The position numbers were made by a program, and so were the translations under genes. This document shows positions 55,479-63,577 of a stretch of DNA of 64,000 bases, one piece after another. The first letter of the stretch is position 1. Each line of letters starts with the position of its first letter. Under the pieces are notes generated by a model. That model was not told where the DNA came from and ran no database searches. It saw nothing but the letters and a program-made list of their open reading frames with translations. The stretch covers positions 2,227,001-2,291,000 of the forward strand of contig NZ_CP036132.1 of the NCBI RefSeq assembly GCF_018742245.1, in the 5' to 3' direction. This stretch comes from Bacillus mycoides (GTDB lineage: Bacteria; Bacillota; Bacilli; Bacillales; Bacillaceae_G).

Positions 55479-56405
55479 ATGACGATAATATCTATTGAAA
55501 AAGCTACAATCTTAGATGCTGAAAAGTTAACAGAAATAATGAAAAGGACATTCGATGAAGAAGCAAAACAATGGTTGCCTGATCAAGAGAAAATTGTAGA
55601 TTATAACATTCAACCACCAGGATATTCTTCAGTTGAGATGACTATATATTCGATTGAAGAATTGGATTATTGTAAAGTTATACTGGATGAAGAAATTGTC
55701 GGTGGAATTATAGTTACGATTTCTGGTAAGTCTTACGGTAGAATAGATCGTATATTTGTAGATCCTATTCATCAAGGGAAAGGAATTGGGTCACAAGTTA
55801 TCGATTTAATAGAAGAAGAGTTTCCAAGCGTAAGGATTTGGGATCTTGAGACGTCTAGTAGACAAATTAATAATCACCATTTTTATAAAAAAATGGGTTT
55901 TGAAACAATTTATGAAACAGAAGATGAGTATTGTTATGTGAAGAGAATAAAGACAGCTTCAAGCGAAGAGAACTTAGTTAATAATAATGATATGAAAACT
56001 GGGCGATATGAAAACTGTAATTTGGCAAATTCAGAGTATTATCAAGTGAATTTAAAAGATAGTTCATTTGTTTATAGCAATGTAATGAATATTAATATGA
56101 GTAATTGTAATTTAAGTCAATCAAAGTTTAAAAATATAAATTTAAGGAACTCCTCATATGCAGATTTGAATCTTTCGGGCAGTAAATTTAATTTGGTGAC
56201 TTTAGGTGGAGTTCAATTCAAGAATACAAATCTTGGAGCGGAAAAGGAACCTATTTTATTTGATAGATGTGATTTGGAAGGATGTACAATAAGTAATAGT
56301 AATCTTAAAAACGTTGAGATAGAAAATTGTAATATAACTGGTATGAAAATAAACGGTATTCCAGTAGAAGAACTGCTGGAGTTGTATAATCGGATGAAAA
56401 ATTAA
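55479..56405 (+). CDS. GNAT acetyltransferase fused to pentapeptide repeats
   Basis: A 308-residue two-domain protein. Residues 1-160 are a GNAT (RIDRIFVDPIHQGKGIGSQV with the acetyl-CoA loop near 96; NNHHFYKKMGFETIY near 131). Residues about 170-290 are a right-handed-helix array of pentapeptide repeats of the A(D/N)LxX type: NCNL, SEYYQVNL, DSSF, NCNLSQSKF, NINLRNSSY, DLNLSGSKF, RCDLEG, NSNLKNVEI, NCNITG. A short helix ends it. AAGGGGAAAAC precedes the ATG. Known pentapeptide proteins can mimic DNA and protect gyrase; whether this one does is unknown. Confidence 0.88.
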   Translation: MTIISIEKATILDAEKLTEIMKRTFDEEAKQWLPDQEKIVDYNIQPPGYSSVEMTIYSIEELDYCKVILDEEIVGGIIVTISGKSYGRIDRIFVDPIHQGKGIGSQVIDLIEEEFPSVRIWDLETSSRQINNHHFYKKMGFETIYETEDEYCYVKRIKTASSEENLVNNNDMKTGRYENCNLANSEYYQVNLKDSSFVYSNVMNINMSNCNLSQSKFKNINLRNSSYADLNLSGSKFNLVTLGGVQFKNTNLGAEKEPILFDRCDLEGCTISNSNLKNVEIENCNITGMKINGIPVEELLELYNRMKN

Positions 56406-56409
56406 ACAA

Positions 56410-56444
56410 AAAATCACTTAGCATCTTCTAAGTAATTTTTTTAT
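56410..56444 (+). terminator. Terminator after the GNAT-pentapeptide gene
   Basis: A short stem built on ACTTAG/CTAAGT, followed by TTTTTTT. Confidence 0.72.
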
Positions 56445-56597
56445 TTTGAACGAGAGAATAGAAAGAATATAAGAGATGATGTTCAAAAAATAAATTTTAT
56501 ATCGAAATAATTATATAAAAATAACACAAAGAAATAAGGGTAGGCAGGATTTTAATATTGGATATTAGAATATGATAATTGAATGGAGGGGAGAAAG

Positions 56598-57110
56598 ATG
56601 GGGATTAACGTTAGAGCAGTAGAAACACAGGATGCTAGAGCAATTCATCGTATATGCATTCAAGATGATGTTTTACCATATATGGTTTTCCTACCTAGTA
56701 TGCGTGTAGATGCAATGGAGAATAGAATTCGAAATTTAGCACAGAATCAATTTGAATTTGTAGCAGAATATGATGGAGAAGTTGTTGGATTTGTCGGTTT
56801 AACCCAAAGTCCAGGACGAAGATCTCACTCGGGTGATTTATTCATCGGAGTAGATAGTGAATATCACAATAAGGGAATTGGAAAAGCACTTCTTACAAAA
56901 ATGCTTGATTTAGCTGATAATTGGCTAATGTTAGAGCGAGTGGAGCTTGGTGTATTAGAAACGAATCCTAGAGCCAAAGTATTATATGAAAAATTTGGAT
57001 TTATCGAAGAGGGTGTAAAGGTTGGGAATTTGAAGGCTCATGGGAAATTTGTTAACGAAATCATGATGAGTCGTTTTAGACCAAATGGTTTGATTGTACA
57101 TAATAAATAG
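56598..57110 (+). CDS. GNAT family acetyltransferase
   Basis: About 170 residues: FEFVAEYDGEVVGFVGLTQS near residue 52, DLFIGVDSEYHNKGIGKALL near 82 with the acetyl-CoA loop, RVELGVLETNPRAKVLYEKF near 114, and GFIEEGVKVGN. This end is typical of the RimJ/PhnO/YhhY-like GNATs. The ATG at 56598 fits GGAGGGGAG upstream; the earlier ATG at 56583 precedes the RBS. Its own terminator follows. Confidence 0.9.
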   Translation: MGINVRAVETQDARAIHRICIQDDVLPYMVFLPSMRVDAMENRIRNLAQNQFEFVAEYDGEVVGFVGLTQSPGRRSHSGDLFIGVDSEYHNKGIGKALLTKMLDLADNWLMLERVELGVLETNPRAKVLYEKFGFIEEGVKVGNLKAHGKFVNEIMMSRFRPNGLIVHNK

Positions 57111-57150
57111 AGGTGTAAATTGAACGGAAATATCGATTTGTTTTGAAAAA

Positions 57151-57180
57151 AGTATGGCAAAAGGACGCCATGCTTTTTTA
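57151..57180 (+). terminator. Terminator after the GNAT gene
   Basis: An 8-bp stem with one G-U pair (57151-57158 with 57167-57174), followed by TTTTTT. Confidence 0.78.
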
Positions 57181-57415
57181 GTTTGTTAAAAATAAAGAGC
57201 AATTTTTATTTAACGGATGTTTTAACGGGTGAAGCATTAGGAATCATCTTGATCCGGAAAGCATATGACTTAATAGAATCTATTTCTATGTGCAAGGGGA
57301 ATGCATATGTGGAAAATTCAAAAACCTTGAAAAAACCATCGCATAAGTATATTTAAATTTTATTTATTTTCATACATAGCATAATTGCGCATTCAAGGAA
57401 CAAGGAGTGATTGTA
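57181..57415. other. Intergenic region with possible mother-cell promoter
   Basis: There is no ORF here. CATACATA at 57371-57378 resembles the -10 box of sigma-E/sigma-K promoters and lies 45 bases before the DUF2935 gene; the -35 match is poor. By-eye observation only. Confidence 0.3.
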
Positions 57416-58321
57416 ATGTCGACAGACCAACCTATTCCTGGACATTTTATTATGGACCCACAGCGGGCTATGCTGTTGCCACCGGAATTGAAAGCAGCTC
57501 CACCTGAATCATTAACAGAACAATTATTTATTGAACGATCTATAACTGAAAATAGATTTTGGTTACGTATTATGAAAGAGCATGCTTTGTTTCTTGGTGA
57601 GGGATTTAACCGTAACGATAAAAATTTAATTCAGCAGGTAGAACAATTTTATAATCAGTTTGATAGGCAGCTGCAAAAAGCATTTACTATTCCGCAAACT
57701 GTTCAAGCAGTTAGGCAATTAAATGAAGAGAGCATTCAGTTAGTGTATGCTTTTCGTAATTATAAAAGAAATTTACTAATTTTAATCATCAATTGTAAAG
57801 TGAAAGGGTTTAATTTCCCACTTTTAGTGGATCATGTTGCACGAGAAGCAGAATATTTTATGCGGACACTTCAAAAGTTTAACGAAGGGAAAATGGATCC
57901 TATTCAAGATGCGATTATTAGTGAGAATGTTTTCTGGCTGCGTATTATGATGGAACACTCACGTTTTATTGGATCATTATTGGATCAATCAGAAAGAAAT
58001 CTTGTTCATACAGCGTTGAAATTCGGTGATGATTTCGAAATTCTGCTTAACCAAGCTAGAGATGTTGAATCAATGTTATATCAAAAAGAACCGACATATC
58101 CAATTATAGGGAAAATGAATAAAGATAGTGAAAACGCCACTGTTGAGCTAAGGAATTTCAAAAAAGCAGGATTAGAGTTAATTCAAACATGCCAAATTCG
58201 AAGTGTTATTAATCCATTGCTTGCTGATCATGTTACAAGAGAGGCAGAGCATTTCCTCTTCATGATTCATGTATTGGAGCAAAGGCTAAAGCAAAAGCAA
58301 GTGGAACAATCTCCGCAATAA
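57416..58321 (+). CDS. DUF2935 protein with internal duplication
   Basis: About 301 residues in two similar halves. ENRFWLRIMKEHALFLGEG and PLLVDHVAREAEYFMRTL in the first correspond to ENVFWLRIMMEHSRFIGSL and PLLADHVTREAEHFLFMI in the second. The conserved E-H and D-H-x-x-R-E-x-E residues in helices suggest a metal-binding helical bundle; the family (DUF2935) has no defined reaction. The ATG at 57416 has AAGGAG eight bases upstream. A possible sporulation promoter lies before it. Confidence 0.82.
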   Translation: MSTDQPIPGHFIMDPQRAMLLPPELKAAPPESLTEQLFIERSITENRFWLRIMKEHALFLGEGFNRNDKNLIQQVEQFYNQFDRQLQKAFTIPQTVQAVRQLNEESIQLVYAFRNYKRNLLILIINCKVKGFNFPLLVDHVAREAEYFMRTLQKFNEGKMDPIQDAIISENVFWLRIMMEHSRFIGSLLDQSERNLVHTALKFGDDFEILLNQARDVESMLYQKEPTYPIIGKMNKDSENATVELRNFKKAGLELIQTCQIRSVINPLLADHVTREAEHFLFMIHVLEQRLKQKQVEQSPQ

Positions 58322-58327
58322 TAAATA

Positions 58328-58369
58328 AACAAGAAAAGCATGACAAACTAATGTCATGCTTTTCTTGTT
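58328..58369 (+). terminator. Terminator of the DUF2935 gene, abutted by bcr1
   Basis: A perfect 18-bp stem (58328-58345 with 58352-58369). Its T-rich tail is where the bcr1 element begins. Confidence 0.88.
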
Positions 58370-58526
58370 TATCCCGCTATTTGTGGGTAGTAAAACTCCC
58401 ACCTCAAAATTCGGTTGGAGCAAAGAAGTTAGGTGGGAGATAAACTGCCCGTAAACGCCAGCTTGGTGAAGGCTAATAATCAGCGGGGGATGAACAAAAC
58501 CCCCACTGATTAAAGTTTCACTTTAT
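58368..58526. repeat. bcr1-type repeat element, copy 2
   Basis: 159 bases bounded by TTTAT (58368-58372 and 58522-58526), opening TTTATCCCGC and ending ATTAAAGTTTCACTTTAT. It shares AACTGCCCGTAAA and AATAATCAG with the copy at 31423-31577. Its left end lies in the T-tract of the preceding terminator, and its right end overlaps the EamA stop codon. Confidence 0.9.
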
Positions 58527-59413
58527 AAATTGTGATTTGATTGTTTCGGTTGTAATAAAAATGATGCTAATCCAATGAAAATAAGTAGAATTCCTAGTCC
58601 TTGCTGTAAAGAAATTGTTTCATCTAAAATGAAATAGGCTAGCATACAAGTTCCAATTGTTTCTCCCAAAATACTCATCGAGATAACCGTAGCACTCATC
58701 CATTTTAATAACCAATTGAAAATTGTTTGTCCTAAAATCGTTGCAATGAATGCAAGACCTATAAAGGACCACCATGTTTGTGCAGTGTAATTGAAGAAAG
58801 ATGACTGCTGTGTGTAAGCAAATATACCGAGAAAGAGTGAACTACTACCATAACTAATTACCGAGTACGGTATTAGGGATAGGTCTTTACGAACATGTTG
58901 ACTAATGAAAAAGTAAGCTGTTATGACGCCAGCAGCAATAAAAGCTAAAATATCGCCGTATAAAGCCTCGCCACTAATTTGAAAATCTTGCCACCCAATC
59001 ACGATACTTCCTGAAATTGCAATAAGGCAGCCTATAATCGCACCTTTCGTAAACCGTTCCTTAAATAAAAAATAACCACCGACCATTGAAAATAAAGGTT
59101 GCAACGTTACGATAACTGTAGAACTTGCTACAGAAGTATACTGTAATGATTCAAACCATAGGACATAATGAGCTGCTAGAAATAATCCAGATAAGAGTCC
59201 AAATCCCCATTGCTTTTTTGATAATGAGCGAAGTTCGCTTCGATTGTTTGTATTAAATATTAGAAACGGTAAAAGAATTACCGTAGCAAACAATAATCGA
59301 TAAAAAGCAGTGATTGCTGCAGGGGCATCTGCTATTTTTACGAAGATTGCTGAAGTTGATAAGGCGAACACGCCGAAAAATAAGATGAAATATGAAAGAA
59401 TAGGTGATTTCAA
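58523..59413 (-). CDS. EamA/DMT-family transporter
   Basis: A 296-residue membrane protein with ten hydrophobic segments in two EamA repeats (about 8-140 and 150-285): SAIFVKIADAPAAITAFYRL near 21 and ATILGQTIFNWLLKWMSA near 224. Such proteins are amino-acid or metabolite exporters. The stop TAA lies in the last bases of bcr1. It diverges from an XRE-cupin regulator gene, the usual layout for a regulated exporter. Confidence 0.9.
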   Translation of the reverse strand: MKSPILSYFILFFGVFALSTSAIFVKIADAPAAITAFYRLLFATVILLPFLIFNTNNRSELRSLSKKQWGFGLLSGLFLAAHYVLWFESLQYTSVASSTVIVTLQPLFSMVGGYFLFKERFTKGAIIGCLIAISGSIVIGWQDFQISGEALYGDILAFIAAGVITAYFFISQHVRKDLSLIPYSVISYGSSSLFLGIFAYTQQSSFFNYTAQTWWSFIGLAFIATILGQTIFNWLLKWMSATVISMSILGETIGTCMLAYFILDETISLQQGLGILLIFIGLASFLLQPKQSNHNL

Positions 59414-59584
59414 AGTTTGTCCCTCCGTTTTGTTGTTTATTATAATGAACTGTATATAATATAATGTACAAAAGTTAGTATATAAGCCTAAGCTGAAATA
59501 AGGAAGGATTAATTGCCACTGTTTAGTATGTCAGCACAAAAGGGATGAAAGATGTATTATGATGGACGAAAGGAAGTTTTAAAA

Positions 59585-60145
59585 ATGATTCATTATCGAC
59601 TAGGTCAAACTGTTTTAAGTTATCGTAAGAAAAATAATATGACAATTCGTGAATTTGCTGATTATGCAGGAATCAGTACTTCACTTATTAGTCAAATTGA
59701 AAGAGGACATGCCAATCCTTCTTTAAATGTATTGGAATTAATAGCGAAAGCATTAAATGTACCGCTATTTACTCTTTTTATTAATGATATTGATACAGAC
59801 TCGCTTATTTCTAAGAAGAAAGATCGGAAAAAAGTATATCGAGAAAATAATGATCATATTGTTTATGATGTATTAACACCAGATTTTATGAAAGCTCGTA
59901 TTGAAATGTTAATGATGGATTTAAATGGATATGCAAATACAACAGAAAGTCACTATTCCCACGAAGATAAGGAAGAAATTGCAGTTGTAATGAAAGGGGA
60001 AGTGTATGTGGAATTGGAAGGGAATGAATATTTTTTAGAAGAAGGAGATGTTGTCCGTATTCCACCGAACGTGAAGCATAGATTTTTGAATAAGAGTGAT
60101 GAGATGAATCATATCTTATTTGTGTTAACACCTTCCTTAAGCTAA
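59585..60145 (+). CDS. XRE-cupin transcriptional regulator
   Basis: About 186 residues: an N-terminal HTH_3 domain (YRKKNNMTIREFADYAGIST, SLISQIERGHANPSL, residues about 13-47) and a C-terminal cupin (GEVYVELEGNEYFLEEGDVV, PPNVKHRFLN). The cupin normally binds a small ligand. I prefer the ATG at 59585, which matches the family start, with AAAGGAAG upstream; the ATG at 59552 also has an RBS and would add 11 residues. It is divergent from the EamA gene, which it probably controls. Confidence 0.88.
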   Translation: MIHYRLGQTVLSYRKKNNMTIREFADYAGISTSLISQIERGHANPSLNVLELIAKALNVPLFTLFINDIDTDSLISKKKDRKKVYRENNDHIVYDVLTPDFMKARIEMLMMDLNGYANTTESHYSHEDKEEIAVVMKGEVYVELEGNEYFLEEGDVVRIPPNVKHRFLNKSDEMNHILFVLTPSLS

Positions 60146-60171
60146 GGTAGAAATGTTTCGAGAGTTTTCAC

Positions 60172-60217
60172 CTGGCTTTTTGGCAACTTTGTAGATGCTA
60201 AAAAGCCATTTTTATTA
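60172..60217 (+). terminator. Terminator after the XRE-cupin gene
   Basis: TGGCTTTTT pairs with AAAAAGCCA, followed by TTTTTATT. Confidence 0.75.
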
Positions 60218-60239
60218 GGATTTAGAGGGGATAATAGAG

Positions 60240-61199
60240 ATGGAAAATATAAATGTATTAAAAGATGGGCTTTCAATTATATCTCAGTGTAAAAAAGAAA
60301 CAAATGATATTTGGCATGCACATTTTGGAGCAGCTGCAATTGCTAGTTATTTTTTTACTAAAAACAATAACATTGATGAAAAAACTGCCTGTAACATTTA
60401 TTCTCAAGCGAAAATGATGGTCCATAAGCAAAGGTTAGGCGAAACAATTGATAATAAACAAGGTGTCAATTATCAAAGTGCTGAAGAAACGATAATCAAA
60501 TCTTTGGAACAAACGATTGATGAACTCCATTGGGTTGGTCATAATGTAATTTACGCTTCTTTAAGTTTACTAGCCATTAAGGAGTTAAGTCATTGGGGGA
60601 GTGAGCAAGATATTAATAATATAGCAAACCTTATATTATCGTTTCAAAAAACAATTCCCGGTAGGTCTTGGATTGGTTTTACAACTAAAGAAGTAAAGCA
60701 ATTAAGTATAAGTAATGATGAGATTCAAAGTGAAATTAAAAACCCAAAGCAATTATCAAAATTTATTTTAAATGAGTTATCAAAATTTCATGTTATATAT
60801 AAGGCGGAATCACATCACGATTTAATTGGCCATATGCTTACCTTTTCACATGCGATTAATGTATTATATGACTTAGGGCATATAGAATTATTTCAACGAG
60901 GAATAAAACCACTATTAAAGCTAGTTTATGTACTTAGAAAAAGTCGCAATTTAATGCCGAATGCCCAAATAATATTGAATTCTCCTGTAGATCGTTTACC
61001 TCTCACAAAAGCAAAACAAGTTGATACACTTCCGCTAGATAATGCATTCTGGCTTAAAGACTACAGTGAATTTAATTGGGATTTTGGGCACATATTTAAA
61101 TTTTCATATAGTTATTTTGATCACTTAACAAGAGTTCCAGAATATAAAGATAAAACATTTGAGAAATTTTGTTGTATATTAATGAGTAAAAGTCTCTAA
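60240..61199 (+). CDS. Unrecognised His-rich all-helical protein
   Basis: A 319-residue protein with no signal peptide and no clear membrane segment; predicted by eye as mostly amphipathic helices. Histidines cluster in conserved-looking places: WHAHFGAAAIASYF (about 24), LHWVGHNVIYASLSLLA (about 95), SHHDLIGHMLTFSHAI (about 188) and DFGHIFKFSY near 281. Repeated H-x-x-G-H patterns in helices suggest a metal- or cofactor-binding helical enzyme. I do not recognise the family. TAGAGGGGAT precedes the ATG. It stands alone. Confidence 0.7.
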   Translation: MENINVLKDGLSIISQCKKETNDIWHAHFGAAAIASYFFTKNNNIDEKTACNIYSQAKMMVHKQRLGETIDNKQGVNYQSAEETIIKSLEQTIDELHWVGHNVIYASLSLLAIKELSHWGSEQDINNIANLILSFQKTIPGRSWIGFTTKEVKQLSISNDEIQSEIKNPKQLSKFILNELSKFHVIYKAESHHDLIGHMLTFSHAINVLYDLGHIELFQRGIKPLLKLVYVLRKSRNLMPNAQIILNSPVDRLPLTKAKQVDTLPLDNAFWLKDYSEFNWDFGHIFKFSYSYFDHLTRVPEYKDKTFEKFCCILMSKSL

Positions 61200-61303
61200 C
61201 TAATAGTAATTGGCACGTATTCATAAGCTTCAGTAACATATTTATAAAAATACGAAAGTTTTTTGTAATAACTTATAATATTTTACGTGAGAGGATGTAG
61301 AAT

Positions 61304-61642
61304 ATGTTTATTTCTGTTACTAGAATGCGTCTAAAAGGAAAAAGGATGTTACCGTTCTTTTTTATATATACAACGAGAGCTGGATTACAGGCGAATAAAG
61401 CGAATGGCTTAATACATTCTTCATTTGCAAAAGAAGGATGGCATACGTTTTGGACGTTAACGGTTTGGGAGAATAAGGAATGTATGAAAGAGTATCGCAG
61501 TAATGGAAGCCATTTACAAGCCATGAAAATAGCAAAAAAGATAGCGAATGAATTAGAATTTACAAATTGGGAAAGTGATACGATTCCAAAGTGGGCTGAT
61601 TGTAAGGACGTGTTACATAATAAATATGGTAGAAAATTATAA
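61304..61642 (+). CDS. DUF3291-like (monooxygenase-fold) protein
   Basis: A 112-residue protein: FISVTRMRLKGKRMLPFFFI at the start, WHTFWTLTVWENKECMKEYR near residue 46 and SHLQAMKIAKKI near 70. The arrangement (strand, helix, TLTVWE strand, helix) is that of small dimeric alpha/beta-barrel proteins related to DUF3291 and ABM monooxygenases. The function is unknown. GAGAGGATG precedes the ATG. A hairpin with a T-run follows (61654-61682). Confidence 0.78.
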   Translation: MFISVTRMRLKGKRMLPFFFIYTTRAGLQANKANGLIHSSFAKEGWHTFWTLTVWENKECMKEYRSNGSHLQAMKIAKKIANELEFTNWESDTIPKWADCKDVLHNKYGRKL

Positions 61643-61653
61643 TGATCTGTAAT

Positions 61654-61682
61654 AAGGGACTTAGTTTAAGTCTCTTTTTTTG
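61654..61682 (+). terminator. Terminator after the DUF3291-like gene
   Basis: GGGACTTA pairs with TAAGTCTC (one G-U pair), followed by TTTTTTT. Confidence 0.75.
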
Positions 61683-61803
61683 TTAGTAATATATTATTTT
61701 TTCAAATATGTAAGATTTTACATTAGTATGAGACTTTTACTTATTATGTAAGTAGGCTATACTAAAGTACATATATTTTAAAATTGGAGCGAATAAAGAC
61801 GAC

Positions 61804-61953
61804 ATGGAGTTAGTAAAGTTAGAAAAAATAATTGAATTGAAAAAAGAAGAATTATTGAATCTAGTCTCAAATTATGGATTTCAACATGAAAAAGTAATAG
61901 CACTCAGCCAAGAAATTGACAAATTAATAAACTGGTTTATGTTTTTAAAATAG
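61804..61953 (+). CDS. Spo0E-family aspartyl-phosphate phosphatase
   Basis: A 49-residue protein of two helices with the family motif SQEIDKLIN (SQELD type) near residue 35. Spo0E-like proteins dephosphorylate response regulators, classically Spo0A-P, and so delay sporulation. Length is normal for the family. The best RBS (TTGGAGCG) is 14 bases from the ATG, farther than usual, and no alternative in-frame start exists between. A terminator follows directly. Confidence 0.85.
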   Translation: MELVKLEKIIELKKEELLNLVSNYGFQHEKVIALSQEIDKLINWFMFLK

Positions 61954-61954
61954 A

Positions 61955-61998
61955 AAGAACTATGACGTGAGTTGAATATGTTATAGTTCTTTTTTATT
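61955..61998 (+). terminator. Terminator of the Spo0E-like gene
   Basis: AAGAACTAT pairs with ATAGTTCTT, followed by TTTTTATT. Confidence 0.8.
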
Positions 61999-62111
61999 CA
62001 TATATATTGTCTAATTTCTTACAGAATGCGCAAGCTGCTAGTCGAATATGAGGAATTTTGGGTATAATATAATAGGATTTATTAAATGTATCGGTTAGGA
62101 GCGCAGCAAAT

Positions 62112-63515
62112 ATGAAAACAGTCGTTGTCATCGGTGGAGGTATTACTGGACTTTCTACTATGTTTTACTTAGAAAAATTAAAGAAGGATTATAATATAGA
62201 TTTAAGTTTAATCCTTATTGAGAAAGAAGAGTATTTAGGTGGTAAAATCCACAGTGTGGAAGAAAATGATTTTATTATGGAATCTGGAGCGGATTCTATC
62301 GTAGCTCGTAATGAACATGTTTTGCCGCTTGTAAAAGATTTAAATTTAGAAAATGAAATGGTATATAACGAAACAGGCATTTCTTACATATACTCTGATA
62401 ATATATTACAACCAATTCCTGCTGACACTATATTTGGGATTCCTATGAGTGTTGAATCATTATTTAGCAGTACGCTAGTCTCAAAAAAAGGGAAAATCGT
62501 TGCTTTAAAAGATTTTATTACGAAAAATAAAGAGTTTACAAAGGATACATCACTTGCTGTATTTTTAGAAAGCTTTTTAGGGAAAGAGTTAGTGGAAAGA
62601 CAAATTGCGCCTGTGCTTTCAGGTGTATATTCCGGTAAATTGAATGAGCTTACAATGGCATCTACGTTACCATATTTACTTGAGTATAAAAATAAATACG
62701 GAAGTATTATTAAAGGTTTTGAAGAGAATAAAAAACAATTTCAATCAGAAGGAAATAAAAAATTTGTATCATTTAAAAGTGGACTATCTACGATTATTAA
62801 TCGCTTAGAAGAAGTGCTGACGGAGACTGTAATTAAAAAAGGTGCTGTAACAACATCGATAAGTAAAAAAGGGGATCGGTATGAGGTTTCTTTTGCAAAT
62901 CATGAGACAATACAAGCTGACTATGTCGTTTTAGCAGCTCCACATGATATCGCACAAGCTTTATTACAGTCTAATGAGTTAAATGAGCAGTTTAATAAGT
63001 TTAAAAACTCATCTCTTATTAGTATTTACTTAGGTTTTGACATACTAGATGAACAACTACCGGCTGACGGCACAGGTTTTATCGTAACGGAAAACAGTGA
63101 TTTACATTGTGATGCTTGCACATGGACAAGCAGGAAGTGGAAACATACATCGGGTAAACAAAAGTTATTAGTAAGAATGTTTTATAAGAGCACTAATCCA
63201 GTATATGAAACGATCAAAAGTTATAGTGAAGAGGAATTAGTACGAGTAGCTTTATATGATATTGAAAAGAGTCTTGGAATTCAAGGTGAACCAGAAGTAA
63301 TTGAAGTTACAAATTGGAAAGATTTAATGCCGAAATATCATTTAGAACATAATCAAGCTGTTCAATCATTACAAGAAAAATTGGCCGCTCTTTATCCTAA
63401 TGTATACTTAGCTGGAGCTTCATATTACGGTGTAGGAATTGGTGCTTGTATTGGAAACGGAAAGAATTCTGCCAATGAAATAATTACGACATTGAATGAA
63501 CAGTCAAAATACTAA
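62112..63515 (+). CDS. hemY: Protoporphyrinogen/coproporphyrinogen oxidase HemY
   Basis: A 467-residue flavoprotein. The FAD-binding VVVIGGGITGLSTMFYLEKL is at residues 4-23, followed by IEKEEYLGGKIHSVE near 36. The middle shows QIAPVLSGVYSGKLNELTMA near 175, and the C-terminal FAD segment is YLAGASYYGVGIGACIGNG near 434. In Firmicutes this enzyme oxidises coproporphyrinogen III (the protein is also called CgoX). It is not beside hemE/hemH, where the main copy usually lies, so it may be a second copy. TAGGAGCG precedes the ATG. Confidence 0.93.
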   Translation: MKTVVVIGGGITGLSTMFYLEKLKKDYNIDLSLILIEKEEYLGGKIHSVEENDFIMESGADSIVARNEHVLPLVKDLNLENEMVYNETGISYIYSDNILQPIPADTIFGIPMSVESLFSSTLVSKKGKIVALKDFITKNKEFTKDTSLAVFLESFLGKELVERQIAPVLSGVYSGKLNELTMASTLPYLLEYKNKYGSIIKGFEENKKQFQSEGNKKFVSFKSGLSTIINRLEEVLTETVIKKGAVTTSISKKGDRYEVSFANHETIQADYVVLAAPHDIAQALLQSNELNEQFNKFKNSSLISIYLGFDILDEQLPADGTGFIVTENSDLHCDACTWTSRKWKHTSGKQKLLVRMFYKSTNPVYETIKSYSEEELVRVALYDIEKSLGIQGEPEVIEVTNWKDLMPKYHLEHNQAVQSLQEKLAALYPNVYLAGASYYGVGIGACIGNGKNSANEIITTLNEQSKY

Positions 63516-63538
63516 TATTAAATACATATGTAAATAAA

Positions 63539-63572
63539 ATGTCCCTCCATTATGTTGGAGGGACATTTTATT
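63539..63572. terminator. Bidirectional terminator
   Basis: A perfect 11-bp stem (63539-63549 with 63556-63566) between the converging hemY and partial minus-strand genes. Confidence 0.88.
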
Positions 63573-63577
63573 TGTAA

